64,000 bases of DNA. Source: an uncultured Caldilineaceae bacterium (GTDB lineage Bacteria > Chloroflexota > Anaerolineae > Caldilineales > Caldilineaceae). The notes under the pieces are model-generated. The model searched no databases and was not told the origin of the DNA. It saw only the letters and a list, made by a program, of their open reading frames with translations. The DNA is taken from assembly GCA_951812725.1 (NCBI GenBank), contig OX638330.1, positions 5,311,405 through 5,375,404 on the forward strand, in the 5' to 3' direction. The first letter of the stretch is position 1, and the number at the start of each line of letters is the position of its first letter. Both the position numbers and the translations under genes were made by a program. Of the stretch, positions 8,461 through 17,660 are shown piece after piece.

Positions 8461-9231
8461 ATGTCAATGCAACTGACACAGGAACAGCTCGACAGCTACC
8501 GGCGGAACGGATTTCTCGTGGTGGAAGGGCTGGTGGAGCCGGATGAGGTAGAGGGGTTGCGCGCCCGTCTGCGCGATTATACCCACGGCGGCCGCTCACA
8601 GGAGCGCCTTCAGGTGCAGATCGAGCCGCGCGTCCAGCGCGGCGAACTCAAAGTCGATGCGCCGGGCGACGGCATTCGCAAAATCGACGGGCTGGTGGAG
8701 TCCGATGATCGCTTCCACGCCCTGGGGAGCAACGGCAACATCATCAGCGTTCTCGAACAGATCATCGGCCCGGACATCAAAATGTTCCGCAACGCCGCCC
8801 TGTTGAAACCGCCCGAAGTCGGTTCGGCCAAAGGAATGCACCAGGATTCCCCCTACTGGCCGATCGAGCCAATGGATCTCTGCTCCTGCTGGTTCGCCTT
8901 CGACGACGCCACCGAAGAAAACGGCTGCATGGCCGCCATTCCCGGCAGTCACAAATGGGGGTCGCAGCCCCACATCAACGTGACCGACGACTACGTGGTC
9001 GATCCTGAATACTACGACCAGGCCGATATGCAGCTTGCGCCGGTGAAGGCGGGCGGCGGTCTCTTCTTCCACTCGCTCCTGCTCCACTACACCGCGCCCA
9101 ACCGTTCAGACAGTTGGCGCCGCGCCATCGCGCTCTCCTACATGTCGGCCCGTTCCAAGTACACCAGGGACGGCGAAGGACCGGTCTATCATCATATCCA
9201 GGGCCGGACATTCGACGGCTGCGTACGCTGA
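8461..9231 (+). CDS. Phytanoyl-CoA dioxygenase (PhyH) family Fe(II)/2-oxoglutarate oxygenase
   Basis: A 256-residue protein starting MSMQLTQEQLDSYRRNGFLVV, with AAGGAG placed seven bases before the ATG; the start lies 20 bp after the GH4 stop, so the two are probably cotranscribed. The fold signature is complete: the iron ligands His127-x-Asp129 in GMHQDSPYWP, the distal His209 in LLHYTAPNRS, and an Arg near 220-221 (SWRRAIAL) for 2-oxoglutarate. PhyH-family enzymes hydroxylate lipids, small natural products or amino-acid derivatives, and many are expanded in marine Chloroflexota; a true phytanoyl-CoA substrate is not implied. It is cytoplasmic, with no targeting signal. The substrate is unknown, and the neighbours hint at carbohydrate-linked or small-molecule oxidation. 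Confidence 0.92.
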   Translation: MSMQLTQEQLDSYRRNGFLVVEGLVEPDEVEGLRARLRDYTHGGRSQERLQVQIEPRVQRGELKVDAPGDGIRKIDGLVESDDRFHALGSNGNIISVLEQIIGPDIKMFRNAALLKPPEVGSAKGMHQDSPYWPIEPMDLCSCWFAFDDATEENGCMAAIPGSHKWGSQPHINVTDDYVVDPEYYDQADMQLAPVKAGGGLFFHSLLLHYTAPNRSDSWRRAIALSYMSARSKYTRDGEGPVYHHIQGRTFDGCVR

Positions 9232-9940
9232 AAAGCGCAGCGTACGCCATCCAGGCATGTTGACGACTGAGGGTTGATAACTAACGTTACACGGGCGTCA
9301 ACGAACATTTCCAGATTTTCACTCTCTTGACAAATGTCCTCTTGTGTGTTAATACACCCACACAATGACACATCAAGAACTGAATTCTGATGTGCTCGTC
9401 TGGTCGAAAGCGCACCAGCCACTAAAATACAGACCCGCCCAGTGCCTCTGGAGGGAGTGGGTACTTCCTCCCTCCCTCCTCTGTCCCCAAAAAACACTAC
9501 CTCATTCTGTAAGGCGGGATGTCTCCTCGCAGACGTCTCGTCGCCTTCAACATTTCAGTCACACAACAAGATGGCCGCTACATCAGCGGCATGACCGCGC
9601 GCCCGTCCCCGCTGTGGGGAACGGAATTGCCGCGCCGTGGTCGAGTCATTCCGGCCAGCCAAAGCAACGCCCTGACCGGCATCGCAACCACGACATTCGT
9701 CTTCACTGCCTGAATATACACGCCTGTGACTACGCAGAAGTACGTAGATTCTCTGCCAATGTTGGCGGCGATCCTATAGGTAGACATCCTGCTATTGCCA
9801 CCAATCAGACCAGACTCGACAAATGTCGACGAGACTAGGTTTACTGAAGGCTTTACGATTGCGGTCTTGCCCTTTATCCAGCGACTTAGCAGTTACTCTG
9901 CTCCTTAAAGGTCCAGCCTGCATCTTACAGGAGGTATTTT
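9232..9940. other. Intergenic region without convincing genes
   Basis: About 700 bp between the dioxygenase and the LysM gene. Short open frames exist on both strands, but none has a credible start together with recognisable protein character. The last 20 bp contain the strong AGGAGGT ribosome-binding site of the LysM gene. I see no tRNA, strong terminator or repeat here. Confidence 0.6.
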
Positions 9941-11113
9941 ATGATGCCAGCAGATATTTCGCTCTTCAGATCGACTCGGCGCACGCAACGGGCGGCAGTA
10001 GCAACACTGCTACTGTTCCTGCTATCACTGCTCTTGCTGCCGCAGCCGGCGGTCGCAGCGCCTCCGCAGCGTCCAGGCGCCGTCCAGGAATACGTCCACG
10101 TCGTCCGAGAGGGCGAAACCCTCGCCAGCATTGCGGCCTCATACGGCATTTCAGTCCAGGACCTGAGAGCCTCCAACAACCTCATCAACCGGGCCGAACT
10201 GGTGAGCTGCTCGCCCAATAACGACAGCACCCAGGCGCGCGGCACAGTGCGGCTCAATGGTCAGCCGGTCAATGGGTTTCGGGTTGTCTTCAGCTGGCGG
10301 CCGGACGGGCAGATAGTGGCCAGGGCGATTTCCGGCGCCGGAGGCCAGGACGGAGGCCATTTCTCCCACATCCTTTTGGCATCCGGTCCCCGCGAAGGGA
10401 ACTGGTGGTTCTGGGTCGAAAACGATGCCGGGACCCGCATTTCGGAAATGGCGTACGTCCATACCGACAGACTTCCTCATGAGGGCATGTGCCAGCGCGC
10501 CGTGCTCGATTTCGACATTCAGAGTCTGGATTTCACTTACATTGGACGGAAGCTGCATATTCCCGGGTCGCCACAGCTTCACGTGACGTCACAACCGGTG
10601 GTCACAGCGCCCCAGAAGCGTCCAAGCGCCGAAAAAGTCTACGGCCACATCGTTCGACACGGTGAATCACTTGCCAGCATCGCGGCCTCCTATGACATTT
10701 CAGTCCAGGAACTGAGAGACTATAACAGCCTCGCCAACCGCGCCGAGCTGGTGCGTTGCGACCCGAACGGCATCAACACGCAAGTGCACGGTACAGTGCG
10801 GCGCAATGGCGTGCCGGTCGACGGCCATCACGTCGTCTTCAGTTGGCAGCCGGATGGGGAGGTGGTGGCCAGGAGAAACTCGGGCGGGGGAGGCCAGTTC
10901 ACCCACATTCTTCACGGCGCCGGCCCGCGCGAAGGTAACTGGTGGTTCTGGATCGAAAACGAAGACGGGATGCGTATTTCGGAAATGGGACACGTCCGCA
11001 CAGACGAGAGCCCCGATTCCGGCAACTGCCAGTGGGCCGTGATCGATTTCGACATCCAGAATCCGGATCTGATTTACATCGGGCGCAGGCTCAACATTCC
11101 CGTTTCTGGGTAA
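9941..11113 (+). CDS. Secreted protein with two LysM domains, each split by an inserted domain
   Basis: A 390-residue protein behind a strong AGGAGGT site. Residues 1-40 form a Sec signal peptide (Arg-rich start, LLLFLLSLLLLP core, cleavage after AVAA likely). Two tandem units follow. Each opens with the first half of a LysM peptidoglycan-binding domain (VREGETLASIAASYGIS, residues 55-71; VRHGESLASIAASYDIS, 238-254). It is interrupted after NLINR (~84) or SLANR (~267) by a ~110-residue insert, and resumes with the LysM second half (YIGRKLHIPG, 200-209; PDLIYIGRRLNIP, 375-387). Each insert is bracketed by a Cys pair (90/184 and 273/363) and contains VFSWRPDG, GPREGNWWFWVEN and RISEM, reading like a beta-sandwich. 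Probably it is a cell-wall or envelope-associated binding protein. The insert is not a family I recognise. Confidence 0.85.
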   Translation: MMPADISLFRSTRRTQRAAVATLLLFLLSLLLLPQPAVAAPPQRPGAVQEYVHVVREGETLASIAASYGISVQDLRASNNLINRAELVSCSPNNDSTQARGTVRLNGQPVNGFRVVFSWRPDGQIVARAISGAGGQDGGHFSHILLASGPREGNWWFWVENDAGTRISEMAYVHTDRLPHEGMCQRAVLDFDIQSLDFTYIGRKLHIPGSPQLHVTSQPVVTAPQKRPSAEKVYGHIVRHGESLASIAASYDISVQELRDYNSLANRAELVRCDPNGINTQVHGTVRRNGVPVDGHHVVFSWQPDGEVVARRNSGGGGQFTHILHGAGPREGNWWFWIENEDGMRISEMGHVRTDESPDSGNCQWAVIDFDIQNPDLIYIGRRLNIPVSG

Positions 11114-11470
11114 GACAGAAGCAGACTGGCAGACGGCAGCACTGCCGGACCTGGCAAGTAGTGTTCGAGCGTGTGTCCTGAATCTGGCGTGATACAAGCA
11201 GGAGTCGTTGCGCCCACACGTCTGTCTTCACCAGGATTCCTGGGATCAGGGGATGAACAGGGCTGCAATCCGCCCGCGGTGAGCCCCAACCGCAGGCGGG
11301 AGCCAGTCATTCCCCTGCTCCCCGCCCCCATTGGCCACGCACGCGCTCCGTCGTTTCCCTCTGCTCTCCTTGTCGATGTATGATTCTATCCTGGTCGCCG
11401 ACCGATAGTCTGCCCACCGATAGGTCACCGGCAACAAAATCTCACAGACTGCGTACAAAGAAGTAATAGA
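11114..11470. other. Intergenic region, nothing recognised
   Basis: A ~360-bp stretch between the LysM gene and the small minus-strand ORF. Open frames in it are short and lack protein character. No hairpin with a T-run is evident directly after the LysM stop, and no known repeat of this window is present. Confidence 0.55.
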
Positions 11471-11668
11471 TTAAATGCCCTTGACCATCTGCAACCAGCC
11501 TCGCGGCTCCGGTTGCCGCCGGTTGAGCATCCGACTGAAATGGTCGTGACCGGTCGCGTCGTCCACCAACGCCGACACACCTGTCGCCACTGTTGCCACT
11601 TTCACCAGTGGCGCCGAAAATGAACTCGGCAGATAGTTCGCATTTTGGTCAAAGAGCTTGAACTTCAT
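11471..11668 (-). CDS. Small hypothetical protein (65 aa)
   Basis: A 65-codon frame beginning MKFKLFDQNANYLP. The main support is a perfect GGAGGT Shine-Dalgarno exactly five bases before the ATG at 11668, much better than chance. The product is mixed in composition (MLNRRQPEPRGWLQMVKGI at the end), has no membrane segment, and matches no family known to me. It is divergent from the AIM24 gene, whose start lies 73 bp away, so the two may share a regulatory region. Too short for certainty, but the ribosome-binding site makes it worth recording. Confidence 0.4.
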   Translation of the reverse strand: MKFKLFDQNANYLPSSFSAPLVKVATVATGVSALVDDATGHDHFSRMLNRRQPEPRGWLQMVKGI

Positions 11669-11741
11669 GTCGTACCTCCAGACCTTGTTCCACGCAACTC
11701 GCCAACTACTGCCCAATGTCAACTGATTAGGAGCAAATGAA

Positions 11742-12479
11742 ATGCAGTATCGAATCGAAGGCACAACTCTGCCGGTCGTCACAGTCAGCCTTACCCCCGG
11801 CCAGCGCATCTACTCCTCCTCCGGCGGCATGAGCTGGATGACCGAGGCCGTGGAGATGGAGACCAATACCGGCGGCGGTCTGGGCCGGATGGTCAAACGC
11901 GCCCTCTCCGGCGAATCCCTCTTTATCGTCGACTATTACGTCGACAGGGGCCAGGGCGAGGTCGCCTTTTCAGCCGAGTTTCCCGGCACGATCCTCGATC
12001 TTGACCTTGCTGGCGGACAGTCGGTGATCGTGCAGAAAGACGCCTTCATGTGCGCGGAAAAAAGTGTCGACCTGGACATGCACTTCCGCAAGCGGCTCGG
12101 CGCCGGCCTGTTCGGCGGCGAAGGCTTCATCATGCAGCGGCTGACCGGCCCCGGTAGAGCCTTCGTCAACTTCGACGGCGAGATCCTGGTCAAGGAACTC
12201 CAGCCGGGCGAACTGCTGCGCGTCGACACCGGCCACGTGGCCATGATCGATCCGACCGTAGATCTCGATGTCGAAATCGTGCGCGGCTTCAAAAACATTC
12301 TGCTCGGCGGCGAGGGCCTCTTCCTCGCCACGCTGCGGGGGCCAGGCAAAGCCTACCTGCAGACCATGCCCATGGACAAACTGGCGCAGAAGATCGCCCA
12401 ATACATGCCCCAGGTCGGCGGCAAAGGCCAGAGCGGCGGCGGCAATGTCGATCTGGGTCAGCTGTTCGGAGGGCGTTAG
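11742..12479 (+). CDS. AIM24 / TIGR00266 family protein
   Basis: A 245-residue protein, start MQYRIEGTTLPVVTVSL, with TAGGAG about ten bases upstream. TIGR00266/AIM24 proteins are beta-helical relatives of the mitochondrial AIM24 protein; the bacterial role is uncharacterised. Family hallmarks seen are SSSGGMSWM near residues 27-35, GESLFIVDYY, VIVQKDAFMCAE, GLFGGEGFIMQRLTGPG, ELQPGELLRVDTGHVA, GGEGLFLATLRGPG, and a Gly-rich C-terminus (GGGNVDLGQLFGGR). It has no signal peptide or membrane helix. The last 393 bp of the gene recur at 17009-17401 as a relic. It stands alone, with no coding neighbour on its strand closer than the dubious DNA before the HdeD gene. Confidence 0.9.
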   Translation: MQYRIEGTTLPVVTVSLTPGQRIYSSSGGMSWMTEAVEMETNTGGGLGRMVKRALSGESLFIVDYYVDRGQGEVAFSAEFPGTILDLDLAGGQSVIVQKDAFMCAEKSVDLDMHFRKRLGAGLFGGEGFIMQRLTGPGRAFVNFDGEILVKELQPGELLRVDTGHVAMIDPTVDLDVEIVRGFKNILLGGEGLFLATLRGPGKAYLQTMPMDKLAQKIAQYMPQVGGKGQSGGGNVDLGQLFGGR

Positions 12480-12770
12480 CCGGTTCCCACTCGAATCGTC
12501 ACTCTGTATTAACCACGTGAGCGAGAGAGTAGCAATCGTGAGTGGAATTCCAGTTGGGCGCTAGGGTGCCCAGCGCAATCGTCACGATAGCAAAAGTGAG
12601 GATTGGTTTCTCATCTCCTGTAAAGGCCAGAATCCCCGGAACTGGTCGGGGCGGGCAAACGGTGGCGTCCAAGGATCCTCCCACATCGACAATAACCCTC
12701 CATAGGCAGTGAGCCGAAGACGAACTAACTGATACGCAATGCCAAAGACAGTGTTTTTCATCGTTAGATA

Positions 12771-15137
12771 TCATTCACTCTTAGGCATGCGGTAGCCCAC
12801 GCGCGGCTCATTGAAGATGTAGGTGGGGTTGCTGGCATCGTCCCCCAGCTTATGGCGCAGTCTCCCGATGATGTTGCGCACCGGCCCGGAGCCGCCGGTT
12901 TTGTCCAGGCCCCACACCCGCTGAAGTAGCTGGAAGTTGGTCAGCACGCGATCTGCGTTCACCGAAAGCTCGACCAACATCCGGTACTCGATGTTCGTGA
13001 GTTCAACCGGACGCCCGGCGATGGTCGTCCGTCGTTGAGCGTAGTCGATAGTCAACTCGCCCAACAAATAAGGTTCGGAAGGATGGACCAATTCAGGCGA
13101 AGCCCGCCTGCGTAGGGCCGCCCTGATCCTGGCGACCAGTTCTGTGGTAGAGAAGGGCTTGACAATGTAGTCTTCGGCTCCCATGTCGAAAGCCCTCGCT
13201 ACCACCTCGTCCTGGCCGTATACCGACAGGAAGATGACCGGCACGTCCGCCATCATCCGGATTTCCTTCATCAACTCGATGCCGTCGTTGCCCGGAAGTA
13301 CCATGTCGAGCAGGATCAGATGAGGCTCAGTTTCCTCTATCAGCCGAAAGACATCCTCTGGGTCGGCGGTTATGACGGGCGTGTAGCCCGCTTGGAAGAG
13401 CGCCTCCCGTACATACTTGAGCGTCTGGGGGTCGTCGTCCACACAAAGAATGCGTGAACGCCTCCGCCCCGACCGCTGGGGGCGGTCGAAAGTCCGGACA
13501 GGTCCTGTCACATCCTCCCCGACCGCCGGGATTGTGAAGGTAAACCGGCTGCCCCGGCCCGGCCCGTCGCTCTCGGCCCAGATGCGGCCTCCGTGGGCTT
13601 CAACTATTCCCTTGCAGATAGCGAGGCCCAAGCCGGAATCTCTGATCTCCCGGCCCCGTACCTCACTTTCGAGTCGGGAGAACTTGCGGAACAGGTGCAG
13701 GATCTGCTCGGCCGTCAGTCCCACACCGTCGTCGGAGACGGAGACCGCCACGTGGACGCCCTTCCGCGCCGCCGCAATCCTGATGGCCGACGACTGGCGG
13801 GAATGCTTGGCCGCGTTGGACACCAGATTGTTCAGGACCTGGACGATGCGCCGCCGATCAGCCATGATCAGCGGCAGGTCTGGCAGGATGTCAATGTGTA
13901 GGGTATTACGGCCTCCTCCGTTTAGAAACCTGCTCTTTGCCGCGTCCACCAGGGCCACAACCTCAGACGATTCGGGATTCACTGGCAACGTGCCTGTCTC
14001 GATGTGCGCCAAGTCCAGCAGATCGCCGATCAGGTGGCGCATGTTGTCGGTCTGGTCTCGGATGATGCGGTGGAACTGCACTATCTCTGCCGGGTCCAGC
14101 TCGGATGCGGCTTCCAGAAGGGTGTCTACCGATCCCTTAATAGTGCTCAACGGCGTCCTCAACTCGTGGCTCACCATGCCCAGGAACTCCGCGCGCAGCC
14201 GGTCCAGTTCCTCCAGGGGCGTCATGTCCTGCAGGGTCACGATCACCGACTCGATCTCGCTCTCCTCCGAACGGATGGGCGTGGCGTTGACCAAGGTGGT
14301 TATCGAGCGGCCATCGGCGGTCTGCAAGACGATCTCCTCTGCCCGAACGGGCTCGTTACTCTGCAGTGCCTGTGCCAGTGGGAACTCAGCTAGGGAGACC
14401 TCCCGTCCGTCGGCCCACCGTGCGGTCAGATCGTCCAGAAGCGCCTCACTCTTACGACCCGGCTCATGCAACGTCTCTGTGATCCGCCTGGCTTCCTGGT
14501 TGACCCACATTGGAACACCCGTCTTCGTTTCGAAGACAATGACGCCCACGGGAGCGGTATTTGCAAGGCCCACAAGGTTTTCCTTGGCACGCTGTTCGTC
14601 CCGGTACATGCGAGCGTTGGCGATGACCAGCGCAGCCTGGGAGGCGAACATGACCATGGTCTCCTCGTCTTCCTGGGTGAACTCCCTTCCGCCTTCTTTG
14701 TCGGCGAGATAGATGTTGGCGACGGTCTCGTCCCGGTGTAGAACCGGCGTCGCCATGAAGGGGACCACCGGCGACACCGACATGGGCAAAGAGAAATGCG
14801 GCAAACCCAGCGAGCGGACGTAACTGTAGAAATCCCGTAGCCGCACTGGTGGTCCCGAGTTTGTCCTGATGCCTTCGATCGCGTCCATTTCCCACAGCTG
14901 CCGGCTCTCGTCGGCAGTCATCCCTGAGCTCAGGTAGTCCTTTATCTGTCCCGAACTGTCAAAGACGACGATAACGCCGTATCGGGAGCCAGTTAGTGAC
15001 CTGGTGCTGTCCAAAACCCCCTGCAACACCGTCTCGAAATCGAGGCTCTCGTTGATGCGAAGGCTGGCCTCGCTCAGCTTGGAGAGGCGGTGCCGCAGAT
15101 CTGTTATCTCCTGGTCAAGCTCTTTTCTCCTCTTCAT
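12771..15137 (-). CDS. Soluble histidine kinase fused to an OmpR-type response regulator
   Basis: A 788-residue protein containing a whole two-component pathway. Residues ~1-20 are a coiled coil and ~25-175 a GAF domain (SLTGSRYGVIVVFD to ALVIANARMY). A PAS-like domain spans ~190-308. HisKA carries phospho-acceptor His324 in FLGMVSHELRTPLS, and HATPase_c follows (N box LNNLVSNAAKHS, G boxes DDGVGL and SGLGLAI). A receiver domain runs ~560-675 (DDD at 567-569, phospho-acceptor Asp611 in LLLDMVLPGNDG, Lys660 in YIVKPFS). An OmpR/PhoB winged helix spans ~690-785 (TNIEYRMLVEL, NIIGRLRHKLGDD, GYRMP). There are no transmembrane segments, so the signal is cytosolic, perhaps redox, light or small-molecule binding in GAF. 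A GAGG site precedes the start. DNA targets are unknown; no partner regulator gene lies nearby. Confidence 0.93.
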   Translation of the reverse strand: MKRRKELDQEITDLRHRLSKLSEASLRINESLDFETVLQGVLDSTRSLTGSRYGVIVVFDSSGQIKDYLSSGMTADESRQLWEMDAIEGIRTNSGPPVRLRDFYSYVRSLGLPHFSLPMSVSPVVPFMATPVLHRDETVANIYLADKEGGREFTQEDEETMVMFASQAALVIANARMYRDEQRAKENLVGLANTAPVGVIVFETKTGVPMWVNQEARRITETLHEPGRKSEALLDDLTARWADGREVSLAEFPLAQALQSNEPVRAEEIVLQTADGRSITTLVNATPIRSEESEIESVIVTLQDMTPLEELDRLRAEFLGMVSHELRTPLSTIKGSVDTLLEAASELDPAEIVQFHRIIRDQTDNMRHLIGDLLDLAHIETGTLPVNPESSEVVALVDAAKSRFLNGGGRNTLHIDILPDLPLIMADRRRIVQVLNNLVSNAAKHSRQSSAIRIAAARKGVHVAVSVSDDGVGLTAEQILHLFRKFSRLESEVRGREIRDSGLGLAICKGIVEAHGGRIWAESDGPGRGSRFTFTIPAVGEDVTGPVRTFDRPQRSGRRRSRILCVDDDPQTLKYVREALFQAGYTPVITADPEDVFRLIEETEPHLILLDMVLPGNDGIELMKEIRMMADVPVIFLSVYGQDEVVARAFDMGAEDYIVKPFSTTELVARIRAALRRRASPELVHPSEPYLLGELTIDYAQRRTTIAGRPVELTNIEYRMLVELSVNADRVLTNFQLLQRVWGLDKTGGSGPVRNIIGRLRHKLGDDASNPTYIFNEPRVGYRMPKSE

Positions 15138-16389
15138 ACTCCTAACCTCAATTCAGTATGGACGCCCCGCGAGACCCTTCGTCCCGCACCGACTGCACGT
15201 GGGATAGGTTTGAGGGTGCCCGGCCTACGATAGCACGCGAATGGCCAAATTAAACATAAATTTAGCATAAAGTGGTTCGTTTTACACGCTCATTTAAACA
15301 TTTATGGTATATCCTTGAAGAGGCAAGAGTCCCAACCGCCGGCGGAACGATTCGCGGAAAGGCCGGTCGGTCGGTGCTACAACCGCACTAACAAGTTTAC
15401 CAATGTCACAGTAATCGCAACACGGATCTTCCCGTCCTTGCATCCTATCCGCAACTTCCACAATGAAGCGGTCATGGCGTTAAGTTGCGTCAGATGGTAG
15501 CCGAACCCAGCGCTACATTGGGTCCGGTCTGATCACGAAGGGTGAAGCATCTGTGACCAACTGTGGTTCCAAATCCAACTCTATAGTTCGTCAATCGAAA
15601 GGGTCGCACGGTGAGGACGCGAGGCCCCGGCCTGCGATCCTGTTTATGGCGCTGACCACTGTCAGCCTATTCGCAGTGGGCGCTACTCTTTCCGGCCGGA
15701 ACGTTCCCGTTCACCACCACAACGTATAGTGCTACTGGAAGTCGTCTACCTCTGATTTCAATCCAGGTCAGCTTGGCTGGGTAGCTGCCTGGGATGGAAG
15801 TCCCAGGCATTAAAGGAGACCAATCCGAACCAAAGTAAGTTCAATCTGAAACCAGGACTTTTCACACGGCTTGCATCGTGGAAATGTTGACCTTTCGCCC
15901 GTAGTCCCGTCATTTGCAAGCTCCTGGTCTCATTTGGGATTCTAATCTGGCGCCTCGGTTTACCTTTTGTTCTCTATCACTATCAACACGGATGTCGAAG
16001 TCGTTGTCATTCCGATGGCTGTTCAGGCTTTCTGCATTGCAAGTACGTTATCCAAGCTTCCCGAGTGGGGAACTGCTCGAAGACTCTGATCAGCTCCACT
16101 CTCTACCTACTATCGCCACTGCCACTGCCAATCCCGATCCTGCAAATTGGATTTAACGCCTATTTCGATTGTTGCAGCCAAGAGCAACCGCATCAGAGTC
16201 TCAACTATCGCTCGCTGGCGGCAGACCGCCCGTCGACCAGCAGAGCCGGCCGCATTTGTCTGAATGCACCTTGCTTTTCTCGTTTCGTGGTCAAGCAATT
16301 AGGGCCAACCATAGTGTCCAACAGGCGTTCAAGCATGGATGTTACTTAGGTATGTGAGCCCCTTTTAGATCATCAAGGAGGAACTGAAG
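15138..16389. other. Long intergenic region with an AT-rich leader and a transposase scrap
   Basis: About 1.25 kb without an intact gene. The part next to the kinase (15240-15310) is markedly AT-rich (repeated CATAAATTTAGCATAAA-like motifs) and is probably its promoter region. Further on there are only short frames. Around 16185 a short stretch reads like the C-terminal tail of an IS transposase, entered separately. A clear AAGGAGG site at the right end belongs to the HdeD gene. Confidence 0.55.
16176..16262 (+). pseudogene. Possible IS3/rve-type transposase C-terminal remnant
   Basis: A short reading frame here encodes SQEQPHQSLNYRSLAADRPS. The PHQSLNYR(T/S)PAE pattern is the typical tail of IS3-family and related DDE (rve) transposases. 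Nothing else of the transposase is visible upstream (no D, D or E motifs), and no terminal inverted repeats were seen. If genuine, it is a heavily decayed insertion sequence. The motif is only about nine residues long, so chance is possible. Confidence 0.35.
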
Positions 16390-16944
16390 ATGACGGAAAA
16401 AAATGTGATATCCGGTATGTGGTGGATGCTGACTGTACGCGGCATCGTGCTTCTTGTCTTGGGCATAATGATGTTCATGCTTGGACGCGGGGTTACGATG
16501 CTGGCGTTGATTCAGGTTATGGGTGCTTACTGGATTGTTGGCGGGTGCTTTGATCTGTTTGAGGGAGTCGTGGGTCGGTCGGAGCGATCGCGGATCTGGG
16601 CAATCATTGGCGCACTGTTCAGCATGGTTGCCGGGGTTTTCGTCATCGGGCACCCGATCATCAGCGGATTGATAGCGAGTATCTATCTGATCTATTTTAT
16701 GGGGATTGCCGCGGTTGTTGCTGGTGTGGCGCAGATAATCGTGGGGCAAGGCAAGAAGCGGTCACTGGGCGGTCTTGTGATGGGGATATTCTCCGTCATT
16801 TTCGGCATGATCGTAATTTTCAATCCGCTAATGACGCAGGCTGTGATTCTTCTTGTACTGCCTTTTTGGGCAGTTATCACAGGTGTTGCAGCTCTTTTGT
16901 CGGCCTTCAGGATGCGCCAAGTGGAGCAGGCGAATCGAGATTGA
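16390..16944 (+). CDS. HdeD family (DUF308) membrane protein
   Basis: A 184-residue protein behind AAGGAGG. It consists of about six hydrophobic helices in three pairs, e.g. GIVLLVLGIMMFMLG (residues ~19-33), VMGAYWIVGGCFDLFEGVVG, IIGALFSMVAGVFVIGHPIISG, GIAAVVAGVAQIIVG, GLVMGIFSVIFGMIVIFNP and AVILLVLPFWAVITGVAALLSAF. This matches the repeated GxxxxxxG-P layout of HdeD/DUF308 proteins. In enterobacteria HdeD is linked to acid resistance; in other phyla the role is unknown. It is inner-membrane. The gene is followed within ~60 bp by the AIM24 relic, in a different frame. It appears monocistronic. Confidence 0.88.
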   Translation: MTEKNVISGMWWMLTVRGIVLLVLGIMMFMLGRGVTMLALIQVMGAYWIVGGCFDLFEGVVGRSERSRIWAIIGALFSMVAGVFVIGHPIISGLIASIYLIYFMGIAAVVAGVAQIIVGQGKKRSLGGLVMGIFSVIFGMIVIFNPLMTQAVILLVLPFWAVITGVAALLSAFRMRQVEQANRD

Positions 16945-17008
16945 GCGGGGACCAGGGGACTGTCGGAACGTTTCCAGGATCCTCTCTCCCTCGTCCCCCT
17001 GTGGAGAA

Positions 17009-17401
17009 CGCAAACGGCTCGGCGCCGGCCTGTTCGGCGGCGAAGGCTTCATAATGCAGCGGCTGACCGGCCCCGGTAGAGCCTTTGTTAACTTCGACGG
17101 CGAGATCCTGGTCAAGGAACTCCAGCCAGGCGAACTGCTGCGCGTCGACACCGGCCACGTGGCCATGATCGATCCGACCGTAGATTTTGATGTCGAGATT
17201 GTGCGCGGCTTCAAAAATATTCTGCTCGGCGGCGAGGGCCTCTTCCTCGCCACGCTGCGGGGACCGGGCAAGGCCTACCTGCAGACCATGCCCATGGACA
17301 AACTGGCGCAGAAGATCGCCCAATACATGCCCCAGGTCGGCGGCAAAGGCGCGAGTGGCGGCGGCAATGTCGATCTGGGTCAGCTGTTCGGAGGGCGCTA
17401 A
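17009..17401 (+). pseudogene. 3' relic of a second AIM24/TIGR00266 gene
   Basis: This 393-bp block aligns without any gap to 12087-12479, the last 130 codons plus stop of the intact AIM24 gene (constant offset of 4922 bp). I count by eye about 18 base differences, nearly all at third codon positions, and only two or so amino-acid changes (DLD to DFD, GQSG to GASG). The upstream half of the gene is absent; the sequence before 17009 belongs to the HdeD gene and its trailer, in another frame. No ribosome-binding site suits the truncated frame. The silent substitutions imply that this copy evolved under protein-level selection before losing its 5' half, not that it is a fresh copy. Confidence 0.85.
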
Positions 17402-17660
17402 AGACCGGAAGTAAAGAGCGGGGATGTGTAATACTATTTCGAGGGGCCAATAGGGAAGCGGGAGTCTCCGTCGATAACAGTGTCAGACCAGCATCTGGAT
17501 AAGTGGTTCCGCTGAATCGGTCTTGGTTCGAGCAAGGGCCAGTGGGCCGCTCCCAGCCATTTTCATGCAGATGTCTCAACGTTGGCCAGCATCAACCGTT
17601 CGACTTTCGTTCGAATCCAGGAGTGAGGTCGTGCCGTTTGCGCACGCCACGCCCCTCCCC

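Noticed and set aside
9578..9787. 69-codon minus-strand frame in the 9.2-9.9 kb gap
   Set aside because: Weak start, no recognisable protein pattern, and no link to neighbours.
12499..12774. 91-codon minus-strand frame starting at the kinase stop, with an AFTGDEKP segment before a hydrophobic stretch, resembling a sortase signal
   Set aside because: The rest is cysteine-rich and compositionally random, there is no signal peptide, and no sortase is in the window.
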